Positions 7,932 through 17,419 are shown, counted from the first letter of the stretch. The stretch: DNA of 64,000 nucleotides from Actinopolymorpha cephalotaxi (GCF_013408535.1 NZ_JACBZA010000001.1:124001-188000); one strand, 5' to 3'. Notes: generated from the letters alone by a model not told the origin. Numbers and translations: made by a program.

Positions 7932-9718
7932 TCGAGACGTTCCGATCCCTCCGGAACCGCAACTACCGTCTCTACGCCACCGGCTCGGCAGTATCCAACA
8001 CCGGCACCTGGCTGCAGCGGGTCGCCCAGGACTGGCTCGTCCTCGAGCTCACCCACAACAGCGGCACCGCCCTCGGCATCACCACCGGCCTGCAGTTCCT
8101 CCCGTTCCTGCTGGTCGCGCCGTTCGGCGGGCTGATCGCCGATCGCTTCTCCAAGCGCAAGGTGCTGCAGTGCACCCAGGTGGCGATGGGCGTCACCGCC
8201 GCCGCGCTGGCCCTGCTCGACCTCACCGGTGTCGTCGCCGTGTGGCACGTCTACCTCATCGCCTTCCTGTTCGGCGTCGCCAGCGCGATCGACAATCCCG
8301 CGCGGCAGTCGTTCGTCGTGGAGATGGTCGGCAAGGAGGACCTGCCCAACGCGGTCGGGCTGAACTCCGCGTCGTTCAACGGCGCCCGGGTCATCGGGCC
8401 CGCGCTGGCCGGGTTCCTCATCGTCTGGGTCGGCACCGGCTGGGTGATCCTGATCAACGCGATCACCTACGCCGCGACCATCGTCGCCCTGGCCCGGATG
8501 CGGTCCTCGGAGCTCCACACGGCCGCACCCGTCCCGCGCAAGCCCGGGATGCTCCGCGACGGCGTTCGCTACGTGCGCGGCCGGCCGGACCTGATGCTCG
8601 TGTTGTGGGTCGTCTTCTTCGTCGGCTGCTTCGGCCTGAACTTCCAGATGACCAGCGCCCTGATGGCCACCGAGGTGTTCGGCAAGGGTGCCGGAGAGTA
8701 CGGCGTTCTCGGCTCGATCGTCGCGGTCGGTGCCGTGATCGGCGCCCTGCGCGCCGCCCGCACGGGCAAGCCGCGGCTGCGGATCGTGCTCGTCGCCGCG
8801 GTGATCTTCGGGATCCTGGAGGCGCTGAACGGCCTGGCGCCGACCTACCTCACCTTCGCCCTCATGCTGCCGTTCCTCGGGTTCGCGCAGCTCACGATGA
8901 TCACCGCCGCGAACGCGATGATGCAGTTGTCGGTCACTCCGGAGATGCGCGGGCGGGTGATCTCGCTGTACAGCATGGTGTTCATCGGCAGCACCCCGTT
9001 CGGCGCGCCTATCGTGGGCTGGGTCGGCCAGTCCTTCGGCGCCCGGTGGACCCTCATCGGCGGCGGCCTGATCAGCCTGTTCGGCACGCTCGGCGCCGCG
9101 CTGATCCTGACCCACCGGCAGGGACTCGTGATGCGGGCGCACCTGCGGCCGCGGCCGCACCTGCACATGTGGTGGACCCAGGACCGGCCGGCGGCGACCG
9201 GTGCCGGGCTGCCGACCGATGCCGCCGGGCCGGAGGGGGCCGCCGAGGAAGAGGTGGTCACCCAGGAACGCCCGATCGACGCCGAACCAGCGCAGACCGA
9301 ACCGGCGCAGACCGCACCGGTCGGGAATGAGCCGGTCAGGGGTGAACCGGTCGGCGTACGCACCGGGTCGAGCGCGCCGGACGGGCCGGAGCGGTTGGAC
9401 GGCAGGGCTGACCGGGACGACCCGCGACACGACGGCGGTACGCCGGACGGCGGCCGGGAGGCGTACCACGACGGCGTGCGCCGGTACGGACACGCCTCGG
9501 GTGAGGACCGGCGACCCACTCCGGTGGCGCCGGTCGCGCCGGCCCGGTCGGCGGTGCGCCGTACATCCGCGCCGGCCGGTGAGAGAGTGCCGGCATGGAG
9601 TTCGGTCGCCACCACCCGCTGCTCGGGCCCGATCCCGCCGGCTGTGCGGCCGGGGCGGACGCGGGTCCCGGCGCGCCAGGCCCGGCGCGGCGAGGCCGGC
9701 CGATCCGCGGCCCGGTAG
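7928..9718 (+). CDS. MFS exporter with ~170-residue disordered C-terminal tail
   Basis: Residues 1-~410 are a 12-helix MFS protein of the DHA3/EntS type (FRSLRNRNYRLYATGSAVSNTG opening, GGLIADRFSKRKVL loop, DNPARQSFVVEMVG), a group that includes drug and siderophore exporters. The rest (~420-596) is Pro/Glu/Arg-rich, with short EPAQT/EPV repeats and no predicted helices; most relatives stop near 420. The tail is continuous in frame and base composition is unchanged, so it may be a real cytosolic extension. The operon with MarR suggests inducible efflux. Confidence 0.82.
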   Translation: MIETFRSLRNRNYRLYATGSAVSNTGTWLQRVAQDWLVLELTHNSGTALGITTGLQFLPFLLVAPFGGLIADRFSKRKVLQCTQVAMGVTAAALALLDLTGVVAVWHVYLIAFLFGVASAIDNPARQSFVVEMVGKEDLPNAVGLNSASFNGARVIGPALAGFLIVWVGTGWVILINAITYAATIVALARMRSSELHTAAPVPRKPGMLRDGVRYVRGRPDLMLVLWVVFFVGCFGLNFQMTSALMATEVFGKGAGEYGVLGSIVAVGAVIGALRAARTGKPRLRIVLVAAVIFGILEALNGLAPTYLTFALMLPFLGFAQLTMITAANAMMQLSVTPEMRGRVISLYSMVFIGSTPFGAPIVGWVGQSFGARWTLIGGGLISLFGTLGAALILTHRQGLVMRAHLRPRPHLHMWWTQDRPAATGAGLPTDAAGPEGAAEEEVVTQERPIDAEPAQTEPAQTAPVGNEPVRGEPVGVRTGSSAPDGPERLDGRADRDDPRHDGGTPDGGREAYHDGVRRYGHASGEDRRPTPVAPVAPARSAVRRTSAPAGERVPAWSSVATTRCSGPIPPAVRPGRTRVPARQARRGEAGRSAAR

Positions 9719-9734
9719 TCCGCGCGGTGCGCTG

Positions 9735-10349
9735 ATGCGGTTGTTCGTCGCGGTGGTCCCGCCGCCCGCGGTGCTGGACGACCTGGCCGACGAGCTCGCC
9801 CGGCTGCGTGAGCGGTTCGCGCCGGACGGGCCGGACGACAACTACCGCTGGTCGCTGCGGGCACAGTGGCACCTCACCCTGGCCTTCCTGGGTGAGGTGC
9901 CCGACTCCGCGCGCACCGACCTTCACCGCCGCCTGGGCCGGGCCGCCGGACGGTACCCGCCGCTGCGGCTTCGGGTCGCCGGTGGCGGGGGCTTCGGCTC
10001 GGTCCGGCGGGCCAGGGTGCTGTGGGCCGGGATCGACAGCGTCGACGGTGACCCGCGCACGTTGCGGGCGCTGGCGGGTTCGGTCTCGGCCGCCGCCCGC
10101 CGCTGCGGGCTGGACGTACGCGAAGGGCGGTTCAAGCCGCACCTGACCCTCGCCCGGTTGCGCGAGCCGGCCGACGTGGGGCAGGTGACGGCCGCGCTGG
10201 CCGACTACGCGGGCCCGGAGTGGGTCGCCGACCGGCTCGAACTCGTGGCCTCCCACCTCGGTCAGGGCGAAGGCCGGCACTCGCGGTACGAGACCGTCGA
10301 GGACTGGCCGCTCACCGGCCGGGCCGACCCCACGAGCGCGGAGAGGTAG
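9735..10349 (+). CDS. thpR: RNA 2',3'-cyclic phosphodiesterase (ThpR/LigT), 204 aa
   Basis: Contains both HxTx catalytic motifs of the 2H phosphoesterase superfamily: HLTLAFLG near residue 46 and HLTLARL near residue 136. The opening MRLFVAVVPP is typical of ThpR (formerly 2'-5' RNA ligase), which opens 2',3'-cyclic phosphate on RNA ends. Length is normal. It starts 16 nt after the MFS stop and may share its mRNA. The frame is open much further upstream, but only this ATG begins the conserved domain. Confidence 0.85.
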   Translation: MRLFVAVVPPPAVLDDLADELARLRERFAPDGPDDNYRWSLRAQWHLTLAFLGEVPDSARTDLHRRLGRAAGRYPPLRLRVAGGGGFGSVRRARVLWAGIDSVDGDPRTLRALAGSVSAAARRCGLDVREGRFKPHLTLARLREPADVGQVTAALADYAGPEWVADRLELVASHLGQGEGRHSRYETVEDWPLTGRADPTSAER

Positions 10350-10359
10350 CCTCCCAGAC

Positions 10360-10449
10360 GTGCATCCTCGGTACCGGCGCCTGGTGATCCCCGGCGTACT
10401 CCTGCTCCTCGTGGCGATCGTCGTCGTGACGGCGGTCAGCCGGGGCTGA
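10360..10449 (+). CDS. Predicted 29-aa single-helix membrane peptide
   Basis: GTG-initiated ORF reading MHPRYRRLVIPG followed by a hydrophobic run LLLLVAIVVVTAV and SRG: positive residues, one transmembrane helix, short tail. TAGCCT lies 7 nt upstream of the GTG, as in leaderless actinobacterial genes. It fills the gap between thpR and the molybdoenzyme. I do not recognise a family; the call rests on topology and start context only. Confidence 0.4.
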   Translation: MHPRYRRLVIPGVLLLLVAIVVVTAVSRG

Positions 10450-10553
10450 GCGGCGCCGTCGCAGGCAGCCCCGGTCCTTACGGAATTCGAACTCTTCCGC
10501 CCGCGGTCCACCCCGCGCTGGCCAGGCGGCGCGGGTGGGGTGAGGATTCGAGG

Positions 10554-12185
10554 ATGGGAACGACGAACTCCGGGCCTGATGCCGGCCGCGGTTCCGGGCC
10601 CGGGTCTGCTTCTGGGTCTGGATCTGGGCGCGGGTCCGTTCGCGTGTGGGCGGCAGGCGCCGGTGTGGTGGCGGCCGGTGCGGGGCTCGCCCTCGCCCAG
10701 CTCGCGGCCGGCCTGATCGCCGAGCCGCGGTCCGCGCCCGTGGTGGCGGTGGGTGCGGCGTTCATCGACGTCATCCCCGCGTCCGTACGGGAGTTCGGCA
10801 TCCGGACGCTCGGGACCGCCGACAAGCCCGTGCTCGTCACCGGCATCGTGGTGCTCGTCGTCGCACTCGGCGCACTGGCCGGCCTGGCCGGCGGTTGGCG
10901 ACGCCCGCTGGGCTGGGTGGTGTTCGGCGTGCTCGGTCTGGTCGGCGTGCTGGCCGCGGCCAGTCGCCCGGACGCGGGAACGGCCGCGGTGGTCCCGTCG
11001 GTGCTCGCCGCGCTCGCGGCCGGCGGCATCCTCGCCTGGGGACTGGGTGCGGTCGAACGAACCCCGGGCCGGGCCGTTTCCGGAAGGACCGCGCCGGCGC
11101 GGCCGACCGGGCAGCCGACTGGGCAGGGGCGGCGGGACCTGTTGCTGCGGGGCGGGCTGGTGGTCGCCGGGTCGCTGGCCGCGGCTGGTGCGGGCTCACT
11201 GTTGCTGCGCCGGCGGGGAGCGGTGGCCGACGCGCGGGCCTCGTTCCCGGTGCCGCGGCCACCCACCACGTCCGTGCCCGCCGGAGCCGACCTGCGCATC
11301 CGCGACCTGACTCCGTGGCGTACCGCGAACGACGTCTTCTACCGCATCGACACCGCACTCTCGGTTCCCGTGGTCGACCCTGCGACCTGGCGGCTGCGCA
11401 TCCACGGGATGGTCGACCGCCCGCTGACCCTCACCATCGCGGACCTGCGCAGACGCCGGATCGTGCACCGCTGGGTGACGCTGACCTGCGTGAGCAACGA
11501 GGTCGGCGGCGACCTGGTTGGCAACGCCCTGTGGACCGGCGTACTCCTGGACGACCTCCTGAAGGAGGCCGGCGTCAGGCCCGGCGCGGACGCGGTGAAG
11601 TCGACGTCGGCGGACGGCTGGACGTGCGGCACGCCGTTGTCGGCGCTCACCGACGGTCGCGCGTCGATGCTGGCGTTCGGGATGAACGGCGCGCCGCTGC
11701 CGCTGGAGCACGGCTTCCCGGTGCGGATGGTGGTGCCCGGCCTGTACGGCTACGTCTCGGCGACCAAGTGGGTGGTCGACATCGAGGTGACGAGGTTCGA
11801 CAGGTTCCAGGCGTACTGGACGACCCGCGGCTGGTCGGCGCAGGGACCGATCAAGACCGCGTCCCGGATCGACGTACCCGCGAGCGGTGTGAGCGTGCCG
11901 GCGGGCACGGTGACCGTCGCCGGGGTGGCCTGGGCCCAGCACCGCGGCGTGTCCCGGGTCGAGGTCCGGGCCGGTGACGGAGCGTGGCAGGTCGCGCGGC
12001 TGGCCGGGCAGCCGACGAAGGACTCCTGGCGACAGTGGACCTGGACCTGGCAGGCGCCGAAGGGTACGCACCGGCTGCAGGTGCGGGCGTTCGACGGCAC
12101 CGGGCAGGTGCAGGCCGCGGCCGTCGCCCCACCCGCGCCGAACGGCGCCAGCGGCTACCACACGATCGAGGTCGCGGTCGGCTGA
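10554..12185 (+). CDS. Membrane-anchored sulfite-oxidase-like molybdopterin oxidoreductase, 543 aa
   Basis: Four to five hydrophobic segments occupy residues ~25-165, then an RRG-containing linker, then a sulfite-oxidase-type molybdopterin domain (~235-430) with the cofactor cysteine in VTLTCVSNEVGGDLVGNALW and the pocket segment LPLEHGFPVRMVVPGLYGY. A C-terminal Mo-co dimerisation/Ig-like domain ends at TIEVAVG. Family members oxidise sulfite or reduce oxidised substrates such as methionine sulfoxide; substrate not determinable. The layout suggests the catalytic domain lies outside the membrane. Electron partner genes are not in the window. Confidence 0.85.
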   Translation: MGTTNSGPDAGRGSGPGSASGSGSGRGSVRVWAAGAGVVAAGAGLALAQLAAGLIAEPRSAPVVAVGAAFIDVIPASVREFGIRTLGTADKPVLVTGIVVLVVALGALAGLAGGWRRPLGWVVFGVLGLVGVLAAASRPDAGTAAVVPSVLAALAAGGILAWGLGAVERTPGRAVSGRTAPARPTGQPTGQGRRDLLLRGGLVVAGSLAAAGAGSLLLRRRGAVADARASFPVPRPPTTSVPAGADLRIRDLTPWRTANDVFYRIDTALSVPVVDPATWRLRIHGMVDRPLTLTIADLRRRRIVHRWVTLTCVSNEVGGDLVGNALWTGVLLDDLLKEAGVRPGADAVKSTSADGWTCGTPLSALTDGRASMLAFGMNGAPLPLEHGFPVRMVVPGLYGYVSATKWVVDIEVTRFDRFQAYWTTRGWSAQGPIKTASRIDVPASGVSVPAGTVTVAGVAWAQHRGVSRVEVRAGDGAWQVARLAGQPTKDSWRQWTWTWQAPKGTHRLQVRAFDGTGQVQAAAVAPPAPNGASGYHTIEVAVG

Positions 12186-12232
12186 GCGGCCTGTGCGCGG
12201 CTGGGCACACTGAGCGGGGCCGCGCGCGGCGG

Positions 12233-13003
12233 TCAGGGCAGGGTGAGCACCACCGGGCCGTCCTCGGTGATCGCGACGCTGTGCTCGACGTGTGCGGCCC
12301 GGCTCCGGTCGTCTGTGCACAGCGCCCACCCGTCCCGCGCGGGGTGGTAGCCGTCGTGGCCGCCGGAGACGAACATCGGCTCGATCGCGATCACCAGGCC
12401 GGGCTGCAGCGGAAAGCCGCGTCCGGGCCGGCCTTCGTTGGGGACCGACGGCGGCTCGTGCATCTGCCGGCCGATACCGTGCCCGCCGAAGTCGGCCGGA
12501 ATGCCGTACCCGGCGTCCCGGCCGATCCGGCCGATGGCGTGGGAGATGTCGCCGATCCGGTTGCCGGGGGTGGCGGCGGCGATGCCGGCGTCCAGGGCGG
12601 CCCGAGTGGTGGCGATCAGCTTCTCGTCCGCGGGATCCGCCGCCGTGCCCACCACCAGGCTGGTGGCCGCGTCGCCGTGGAAGCCGTCGAGTTCGGCGCC
12701 GAAGTCGATGCTCAGCAGGTCCCCGTCGGTGAGGCGGTAGTCGTCCGGGATTCCGTGCACGATCACGTCGTTCACCGACGTGATCAGGACGGCGGGAAAC
12801 GGCGTGGGCGCGAAGTGCGGGTGGTAGTCGAGGAACGACGACCGCGCGCCGTTGGCCGCGAGCACGCCCCGGGCCACCTCGTCCAGGTCGCGGAGGCGTA
12901 CGCCGGGCCGGGCCGCCTCCGCGCAGGCGGCCAGCGTCTGTGCGACCACGCGGCCGGCGGCCCGCATCGTGGCGATCTCGTTCGCGGTCTTGAGTTCCAC
13001 CAT
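12233..13003 (-). CDS. map: Type I methionine aminopeptidase, 256 aa
   Basis: All five metal ligands are present: Asp100, Asp111 (SIDFGAELDGFHGDAA), His175 (GGHGIGRQMHE), Glu208 (AIEPMF) and Glu240 (HVEHSVAI), plus substrate-binding His83. Removes initiator Met from nascent proteins. It is not beside secY/adk/infA, so it is probably a second map copy, as many actinomycetes have. Runs alongside the AraC gene, 52 nt downstream of its stop, possibly cotranscribed. Confidence 0.92.
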   Translation of the reverse strand: MVELKTANEIATMRAAGRVVAQTLAACAEAARPGVRLRDLDEVARGVLAANGARSSFLDYHPHFAPTPFPAVLITSVNDVIVHGIPDDYRLTDGDLLSIDFGAELDGFHGDAATSLVVGTAADPADEKLIATTRAALDAGIAAATPGNRIGDISHAIGRIGRDAGYGIPADFGGHGIGRQMHEPPSVPNEGRPGRGFPLQPGLVIAIEPMFVSGGHDGYHPARDGWALCTDDRSRAAHVEHSVAITEDGPVVLTLP

Positions 13004-13055
13004 GCTCTGTTCGTCCGTCCTTCGAGGGGTCTGTTCCGGTGGGCGCGCGTCGCCG

Positions 13056-13901
13056 TCAGTTCCGGAGCCGGGTCGCTCGGGCGTAGCGGCTCGGCGACTG
13101 ACCGGTGGCCGCGGTGAAGTCGCGGACCAGGTGTGCCTGGTCGCTGTAGCCGAGGTCGGCGGCGAGGCGTACCCAGTCCGGGTCGCGGTCTTCGCCCGCG
13201 CGTTCGACGGCCTCGTGCAGACGGTAGCGCCGGATGACCCACTTCGGACCCACCCCGGCGTACTCCGCGCACAGCCGCTGCAGTGCCCGGACGCCGAGCC
13301 CGAGCCGGGCCGCGAGCTGGTCCACGCGCAGGATGGTGGGGTCGGCCGCGACCAGGTCGACGATCCCGGCCACCCGCTCGGCGGTGGACAGGCTGGACGC
13401 GTCCCGCCTGCGCGCGCGGACGACGAGCCGGGTGAGGAACTCCTCCGCCGCCGTGACCAGACCGTCGTCGTCCGGTGCGGCGAGCACCGCGGCGTCCGCC
13501 TCGGCTCCCTCGGTACCGAAGACCTCGCCGAGCGGCAGGAACCGGTCGGTGATCGTGGCCACCGAACGACCCATCAACGGCCGGAACCCGCCCGGCCGGA
13601 ACATCACGCCGAGCACCCGGCCGGCATCGGCGAGCAGCTGATCATGAGGGGTCCGCAGCACGCCGGCGACCTGGCTGCGCTCGGCCTGAAAGGTGAGGTT
13701 GACACACGGGTACGGCAGGAGGCGCTGGGTGTGTGGGGGGAGCCCGCGCAGGTCCCAGGACGCGATCCAGTGGTGTGACACCAACCCCGCCAACGCGGGG
13801 GAGGGCAGCCGCCGGCGTAGCTCGAACCGCGACAGGCCCTCCTGCGCGTGCAGGATCCCGCGGGTGCTGTGCAGACCCTGCACCGGAGCCTGCCCGTTCA
13901 T
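13056..13901 (-). CDS. AraC family transcriptional regulator, 281 aa
   Basis: C-terminal double helix-turn-helix: RVDQLAARLGLGVRALQRLCAEYAGVGPKWVIRRYRLHEAVER and LAADLGYSDQAHLVRDFTAATGQSPSRYA (~190-275), the AraC/XylS signature. The N-terminal half (ELRRRLPSPALAGLVSHHWIASWDLRG, PYPCVNLTF) belongs to a common actinobacterial sensor type of unknown ligand. Divergent from the TIGR03086 gene 165 bp away, which it probably controls. Confidence 0.88.
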   Translation of the reverse strand: MNGQAPVQGLHSTRGILHAQEGLSRFELRRRLPSPALAGLVSHHWIASWDLRGLPPHTQRLLPYPCVNLTFQAERSQVAGVLRTPHDQLLADAGRVLGVMFRPGGFRPLMGRSVATITDRFLPLGEVFGTEGAEADAAVLAAPDDDGLVTAAEEFLTRLVVRARRRDASSLSTAERVAGIVDLVAADPTILRVDQLAARLGLGVRALQRLCAEYAGVGPKWVIRRYRLHEAVERAGEDRDPDWVRLAADLGYSDQAHLVRDFTAATGQSPSRYARATRLRN

Positions 13902-14066
13902 GACCCGAGCCTAGGACACCCCGCCGACAGTGGTTCCGACGCGCGTCGTCTCGAGGGCCCCCGTGACAGGTCGCGTTTGTTCAAGACCGACGCCGTCCCA
14001 CGCACTTCACTGGTTCCCGGTCGAGGGCCTGAACCAACGAGGTCCGAACGAGTGAGAGGCACAGTG

Positions 14067-14657
14067 ATGAGAATCCAGCCGTTGATGGCACGGGCCGCCG
14101 CGTCGGCGACCACCGTCGTCCAGGGTGTCCGGCCGGAGCACTTCCGGTCGCCGACACCGTGCAAGGACTACGACGTACAGGCGTTGCTCAACCACCTCAT
14201 CCTGTGGACCGGCCACCTCAGCGAGCTCAGCGCGCGTGGCCGGTCCGCCGCCGAGCTGCCCGACCCGGCGATCATGGAACCCGGTCACGACTTCCTGCAC
14301 GGGGACTGGGCGCAGGCCTATGCCAAGCAGCTGGAGCTGGCCGTCGCCGCGTGGGGTGAGCCGGGCGCGGAGGACGGCACCACCCGGATGGGCGACGCCG
14401 AGCTTCCCGCCGACTTCGTGGCCCAGATGCTCTTCGACGAACTGGTCCTGCACGGCTGGGACCTGGCAGTCGCGACCGGTCAGAGCCTGGACTGCCCGGA
14501 CGACGTGGCGCGGGCCGCGTACGACGCGACGGCGCGGTCGGCGGAGCAGGCGCGGGAGATGGGCCTGTTCGGCCCGCCCGTGGAGGTGCCGACGCGCGCG
14601 AGCGAGCTGGACAGGGTGCTGGCGCTCAGCGGACGGGACCCGCGCTGGACACCGTGA
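14067..14657 (+). CDS. TIGR03086 family DinB-like metal-binding protein, 196 aa
   Basis: Typical TIGR03086/maleylpyruvate isomerase N-terminal-like four-helix protein: PTPCKDYDVQALLNHLILWTGHL (first metal His), then LFDELVLHGWDLAVATGQ (the last His region). Such proteins may use mycothiol; activity unknown. GAGAGG (14054-14059) is 7 nt before the ATG; the adjacent GTG at 14064 is an alternative. Paired divergently with an AraC regulator. Confidence 0.8.
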   Translation: MRIQPLMARAAASATTVVQGVRPEHFRSPTPCKDYDVQALLNHLILWTGHLSELSARGRSAAELPDPAIMEPGHDFLHGDWAQAYAKQLELAVAAWGEPGAEDGTTRMGDAELPADFVAQMLFDELVLHGWDLAVATGQSLDCPDDVARAAYDATARSAEQAREMGLFGPPVEVPTRASELDRVLALSGRDPRWTP

Positions 14658-14666
14658 CCGCGTCCT

Positions 14667-15830
14667 TCAGCCGGAGGTGGCGCCGGACCGCCGCCGGGCC
14701 GGCGCGGCGGCGATGCCGACCGCCACCAAAGTGAGCAGCGTCCCGATGATCGTGGTCGTGGTCAGGTGGGCCGAGCTCGTGGGCAGCGCCGCGTCCAGGA
14801 CCAGCGCGCCGACGAGCTGCCCGGCCACCGAGGTCAGGCCGAGCAGGAGTACGCCGGTGATCTTCACGACGTACGCCGCCAGGCTGATGAACGCGATCCC
14901 GAACAGTCCGCCGACGTACAGCAGCGGGTTGGAGGGCCATGAGGCCGGCAGCCCGCGCAGCCCGACGTCGACCGCGGCGGCGATCACCAGGGCGGCCGTA
15001 CCGACACCGAAGTTGGTCAGTGCGGCCACCAGCGCGGCGAGCAGGCCGTTGCCGTTGGTGCCCGCGGGCCTGGATCCGGAAGCAGTCCGCGGACCCTTCG
15101 CACCGGCGGCGGGCGCACCGGCGGCGGGCGCACCGGCGGCGGCCCGTGCCACCCGGCCGTTCACCGCCTGCTGCCACGCCGTGCCCACCCCGGCCAGCGC
15201 GGGCAGGATCGCCAGCGCCGCGGTCGACGGCGTACCCAACTGGTGGGCGACGGTGAGCACGACCGCGCCGAGCGCCAGCACAGCGCCGACCATCCGCCGG
15301 GTCGTCACCGGCTGCCGGCCCCCCGGCCCCAGCCCCAGCCGGTCGACGACGAGGCTGCTGCCGGCCTGCCCGGCGACCACCGCGACGGTGAACACGGCCA
15401 CGCCGACCAGGCCGACGGTCGCGGACTGGGTGACCACGAGGTACGCGCCGCAGACGCCGCCGAGCACCTGCCACGGCCGCAGCGCCCATGGGGACGCGGT
15501 GCCGGCAGCACCTCCGTCCCGCTCTGTGCCGCTGCTGCTGCTACTACTACTGCTGCCCCGTCCGGCGTGCAGGGCGCCCACCACCGACCGCAGCCCGGAC
15601 CGCACGCCGGGTACCAGCGCGGCGACGATCACCAGCACCACGAGGCCGGAGCCGAACGACCAGGTGGCGGCGACGATCCCGTCGTGCAGCTCGGCGCCGA
15701 GCTGGCCGTTCACCCGCGACTGGCAGGCGAGCAGAACACCGATCACGAACGTGATCGCGATACCCACCGCGAGCTGGGCCGGTGGAGCGTGCTGGTCGGT
15801 CACGGAGGGGGAGTTGCGCGTCTGGGTCAC
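14667..15830 (-). CDS. DMT-superfamily carrier with two YdcZ (DUF606) repeats, 387 aa
   Basis: Two halves of about five helices, each starting with the YdcZ-like pattern (GIAITFVIGVLLACQSRVNGQLG near the N-terminus and ILPALAGVGTAWQQAVNGRVA mid-way), indicate a fused duplication; many bacteria carry YdcZ as a single ~150-aa unit. Loops contain a run of eight serines coded by a GCT/ACT trinucleotide tract (15531-15556) and three GAPAA repeats coded by a 15-bp repeat (15100-15143). Start GTG (VTQTRNS) at 15830; the longer frame to 15866 lacks support. Substrate unknown. Confidence 0.75.
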   Translation of the reverse strand: MTQTRNSPSVTDQHAPPAQLAVGIAITFVIGVLLACQSRVNGQLGAELHDGIVAATWSFGSGLVVLVIVAALVPGVRSGLRSVVGALHAGRGSSSSSSSSGTERDGGAAGTASPWALRPWQVLGGVCGAYLVVTQSATVGLVGVAVFTVAVVAGQAGSSLVVDRLGLGPGGRQPVTTRRMVGAVLALGAVVLTVAHQLGTPSTAALAILPALAGVGTAWQQAVNGRVARAAAGAPAAGAPAAGAKGPRTASGSRPAGTNGNGLLAALVAALTNFGVGTAALVIAAAVDVGLRGLPASWPSNPLLYVGGLFGIAFISLAAYVVKITGVLLLGLTSVAGQLVGALVLDAALPTSSAHLTTTTIIGTLLTLVAVGIAAAPARRRSGATSG

Positions 15831-15935
15831 ACCCCATCCTCTGCCGACCGGATGCCGACCGGGCACGCCGCCCCCGGATCGGCATCCGGTCGAGCGCCTC
15901 CCCGTCGGAGATCACCGGAGTTCACCTACCGGAGA

Positions 15936-17393
15936 TCACTCATCGGAGCGGAGGAGGCGGGTGGCGATGATCCCGGTCAGCAGGGCCAGGGCGGCCTCGG
16001 CGGCGAGGACCGCGACCGTCGCGGCCCGCCAGTCGCCGCCGGCGGCCGTGCCGGTCGAGGAGCCGGTCGAGGAGCCGGTCGACGCGACCCGGAAGAACAT
16101 CGTTCCAAGCGCGGCCACGCCGACCGCGATCATCGCCTGCTGGGTCGTGGTGAGGACGCCGCTGGCGACCCCGGCCCGGTCGGTGGTAACCCCGGCCAGC
16201 ACCACGCCGAACACCGGGATCATCACCAGGCCCTGGCCGAAACCGATCACCACGAACGCCGGCAGCAGGGTCCGGGCCGTCAGGCCGTCGTAGCCCACAC
16301 CCGCCTGTACGGCAGCGGCGGCCAGGCTCACCGCGAGGACGACCGCACCGGCGACGATCACCCGGGCGGCGTACCGCCCGATCAGCCGCGGCACGGTCAG
16401 TGAGGCGGCGAGGAAGCCGAGCGCGTACGGCGCGAGCGCGAACCCCGCTCCCAGCGGGCTCATGCCCAGGCCCTCCTGCAACGAGATCCCGGTGGTGAGC
16501 AGGAACCCGCCCAGGCCGACGAAGAACACCGCGACGACGGCCAGCCCGCGCCGGAACGCCGGCAACCGGACCAGCGACGGCGGCAGCAGCGGCGCACCGC
16601 CCGCACGTTCGCGCGCCGCCTGGTCGCGGACGAACCCGTACGCCGCGACCGGCGCGGCGGCCAGGCCCACCCACGCCCACGCGGGCCAGCCCGCGCCCGC
16701 CCCGACGCTCAGCGGTACGAGCAGCAGAACGAGGGTGAGGGTCAGCAGCGCCGCACCGCGCAGGTCCAGCGGAAGCGGCCGGCCCCGGGTCTCGGGAACC
16801 AGGCGGACCGCCAGTGCGGCGACCAGCAGAGCGATCGGCGCGAACGGCCAGAAGACCAGCTGCCAGGTCAGGTGCGCGACGTCGAAGGTGACCGCCGCTC
16901 CGCCGTACAACTGCCCTACCACACAGGCGATTCCGAGGGCGGCGCCGAAACCCGCAAGCGCACGTTGACGCGCCGCCCCGGAGTATCCGGCCTGGATCGT
17001 GCTGAGCACCTGCGGAACGAAGATGCCCGCCGCCGCGCCCTGGACCAGCCGGGCGCCGGTGAGGGTCCAGACGTCGCCGGCCAGGCCGCAGGCGAGACCG
17101 GAGACGGCGAACGCGACCAGGCCGAGGACGAACATCCGCCGGCGGCCGAAGCGGTCGCCGAGCCGGCCGCCGGCGACCAGCGCGGCGGCGTACGACACCG
17201 AGTACGCCGCGACGACCAGTTGCAGCGAGGCGGCGTTCGCGTGCAGGGACCTGCCGATCGTGGGCAGGGCGACGTTGACGACGAAGAAGTTGGCGGTGGC
17301 GAGGAACGAGCCGAGCAGGAGGACCGGCAGGGCGAGCCGGTCGGCCACCCGGGCGGTCGTACCCGCCGGAGAGGTGAGGGTGGTGGTAGTCAC
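15936..17393 (-). CDS. MFS transporter, DHA2 (14-helix) type, 485 aa
   Basis: Opening LPVLLLGSFLATANFFVVNVALPTIGRSL and GGRLGDRFGRRRMFVLGL (motif A), then GARLVQGAAAGIFVPQVLS (motif C region) are typical of DHA2 drug/proton antiporters such as QacA/EmrB relatives. About 14 hydrophobic segments. GSSTG repeats sit near the C-terminus. Divergent from an MmyB-like regulator across 92 bp holding three copies of a CTGGTAyC operator. Confidence 0.85.
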   Translation of the reverse strand: MTTTTLTSPAGTTARVADRLALPVLLLGSFLATANFFVVNVALPTIGRSLHANAASLQLVVAAYSVSYAAALVAGGRLGDRFGRRRMFVLGLVAFAVSGLACGLAGDVWTLTGARLVQGAAAGIFVPQVLSTIQAGYSGAARQRALAGFGAALGIACVVGQLYGGAAVTFDVAHLTWQLVFWPFAPIALLVAALAVRLVPETRGRPLPLDLRGAALLTLTLVLLLVPLSVGAGAGWPAWAWVGLAAAPVAAYGFVRDQAARERAGGAPLLPPSLVRLPAFRRGLAVVAVFFVGLGGFLLTTGISLQEGLGMSPLGAGFALAPYALGFLAASLTVPRLIGRYAARVIVAGAVVLAVSLAAAAVQAGVGYDGLTARTLLPAFVVIGFGQGLVMIPVFGVVLAGVTTDRAGVASGVLTTTQQAMIAVGVAALGTMFFRVASTGSSTGSSTGTAAGGDWRAATVAVLAAEAALALLTGIIATRLLRSDE

Positions 17394-17419
17394 GCCATCA
17401 GCATTCGACGCCCGCGAGC

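Noticed and set aside
7640-9841. 733-codon minus-strand open frame
   Set aside because: Antisense of the MarR-MFS operon; high-GC third positions keep the opposite frame open. Arg/His-rich composition, no domain.
13902-14066. AraC binding repeats before the TIGR03086 gene
   Set aside because: No convincing repeated half-sites; only short GC-rich matches.
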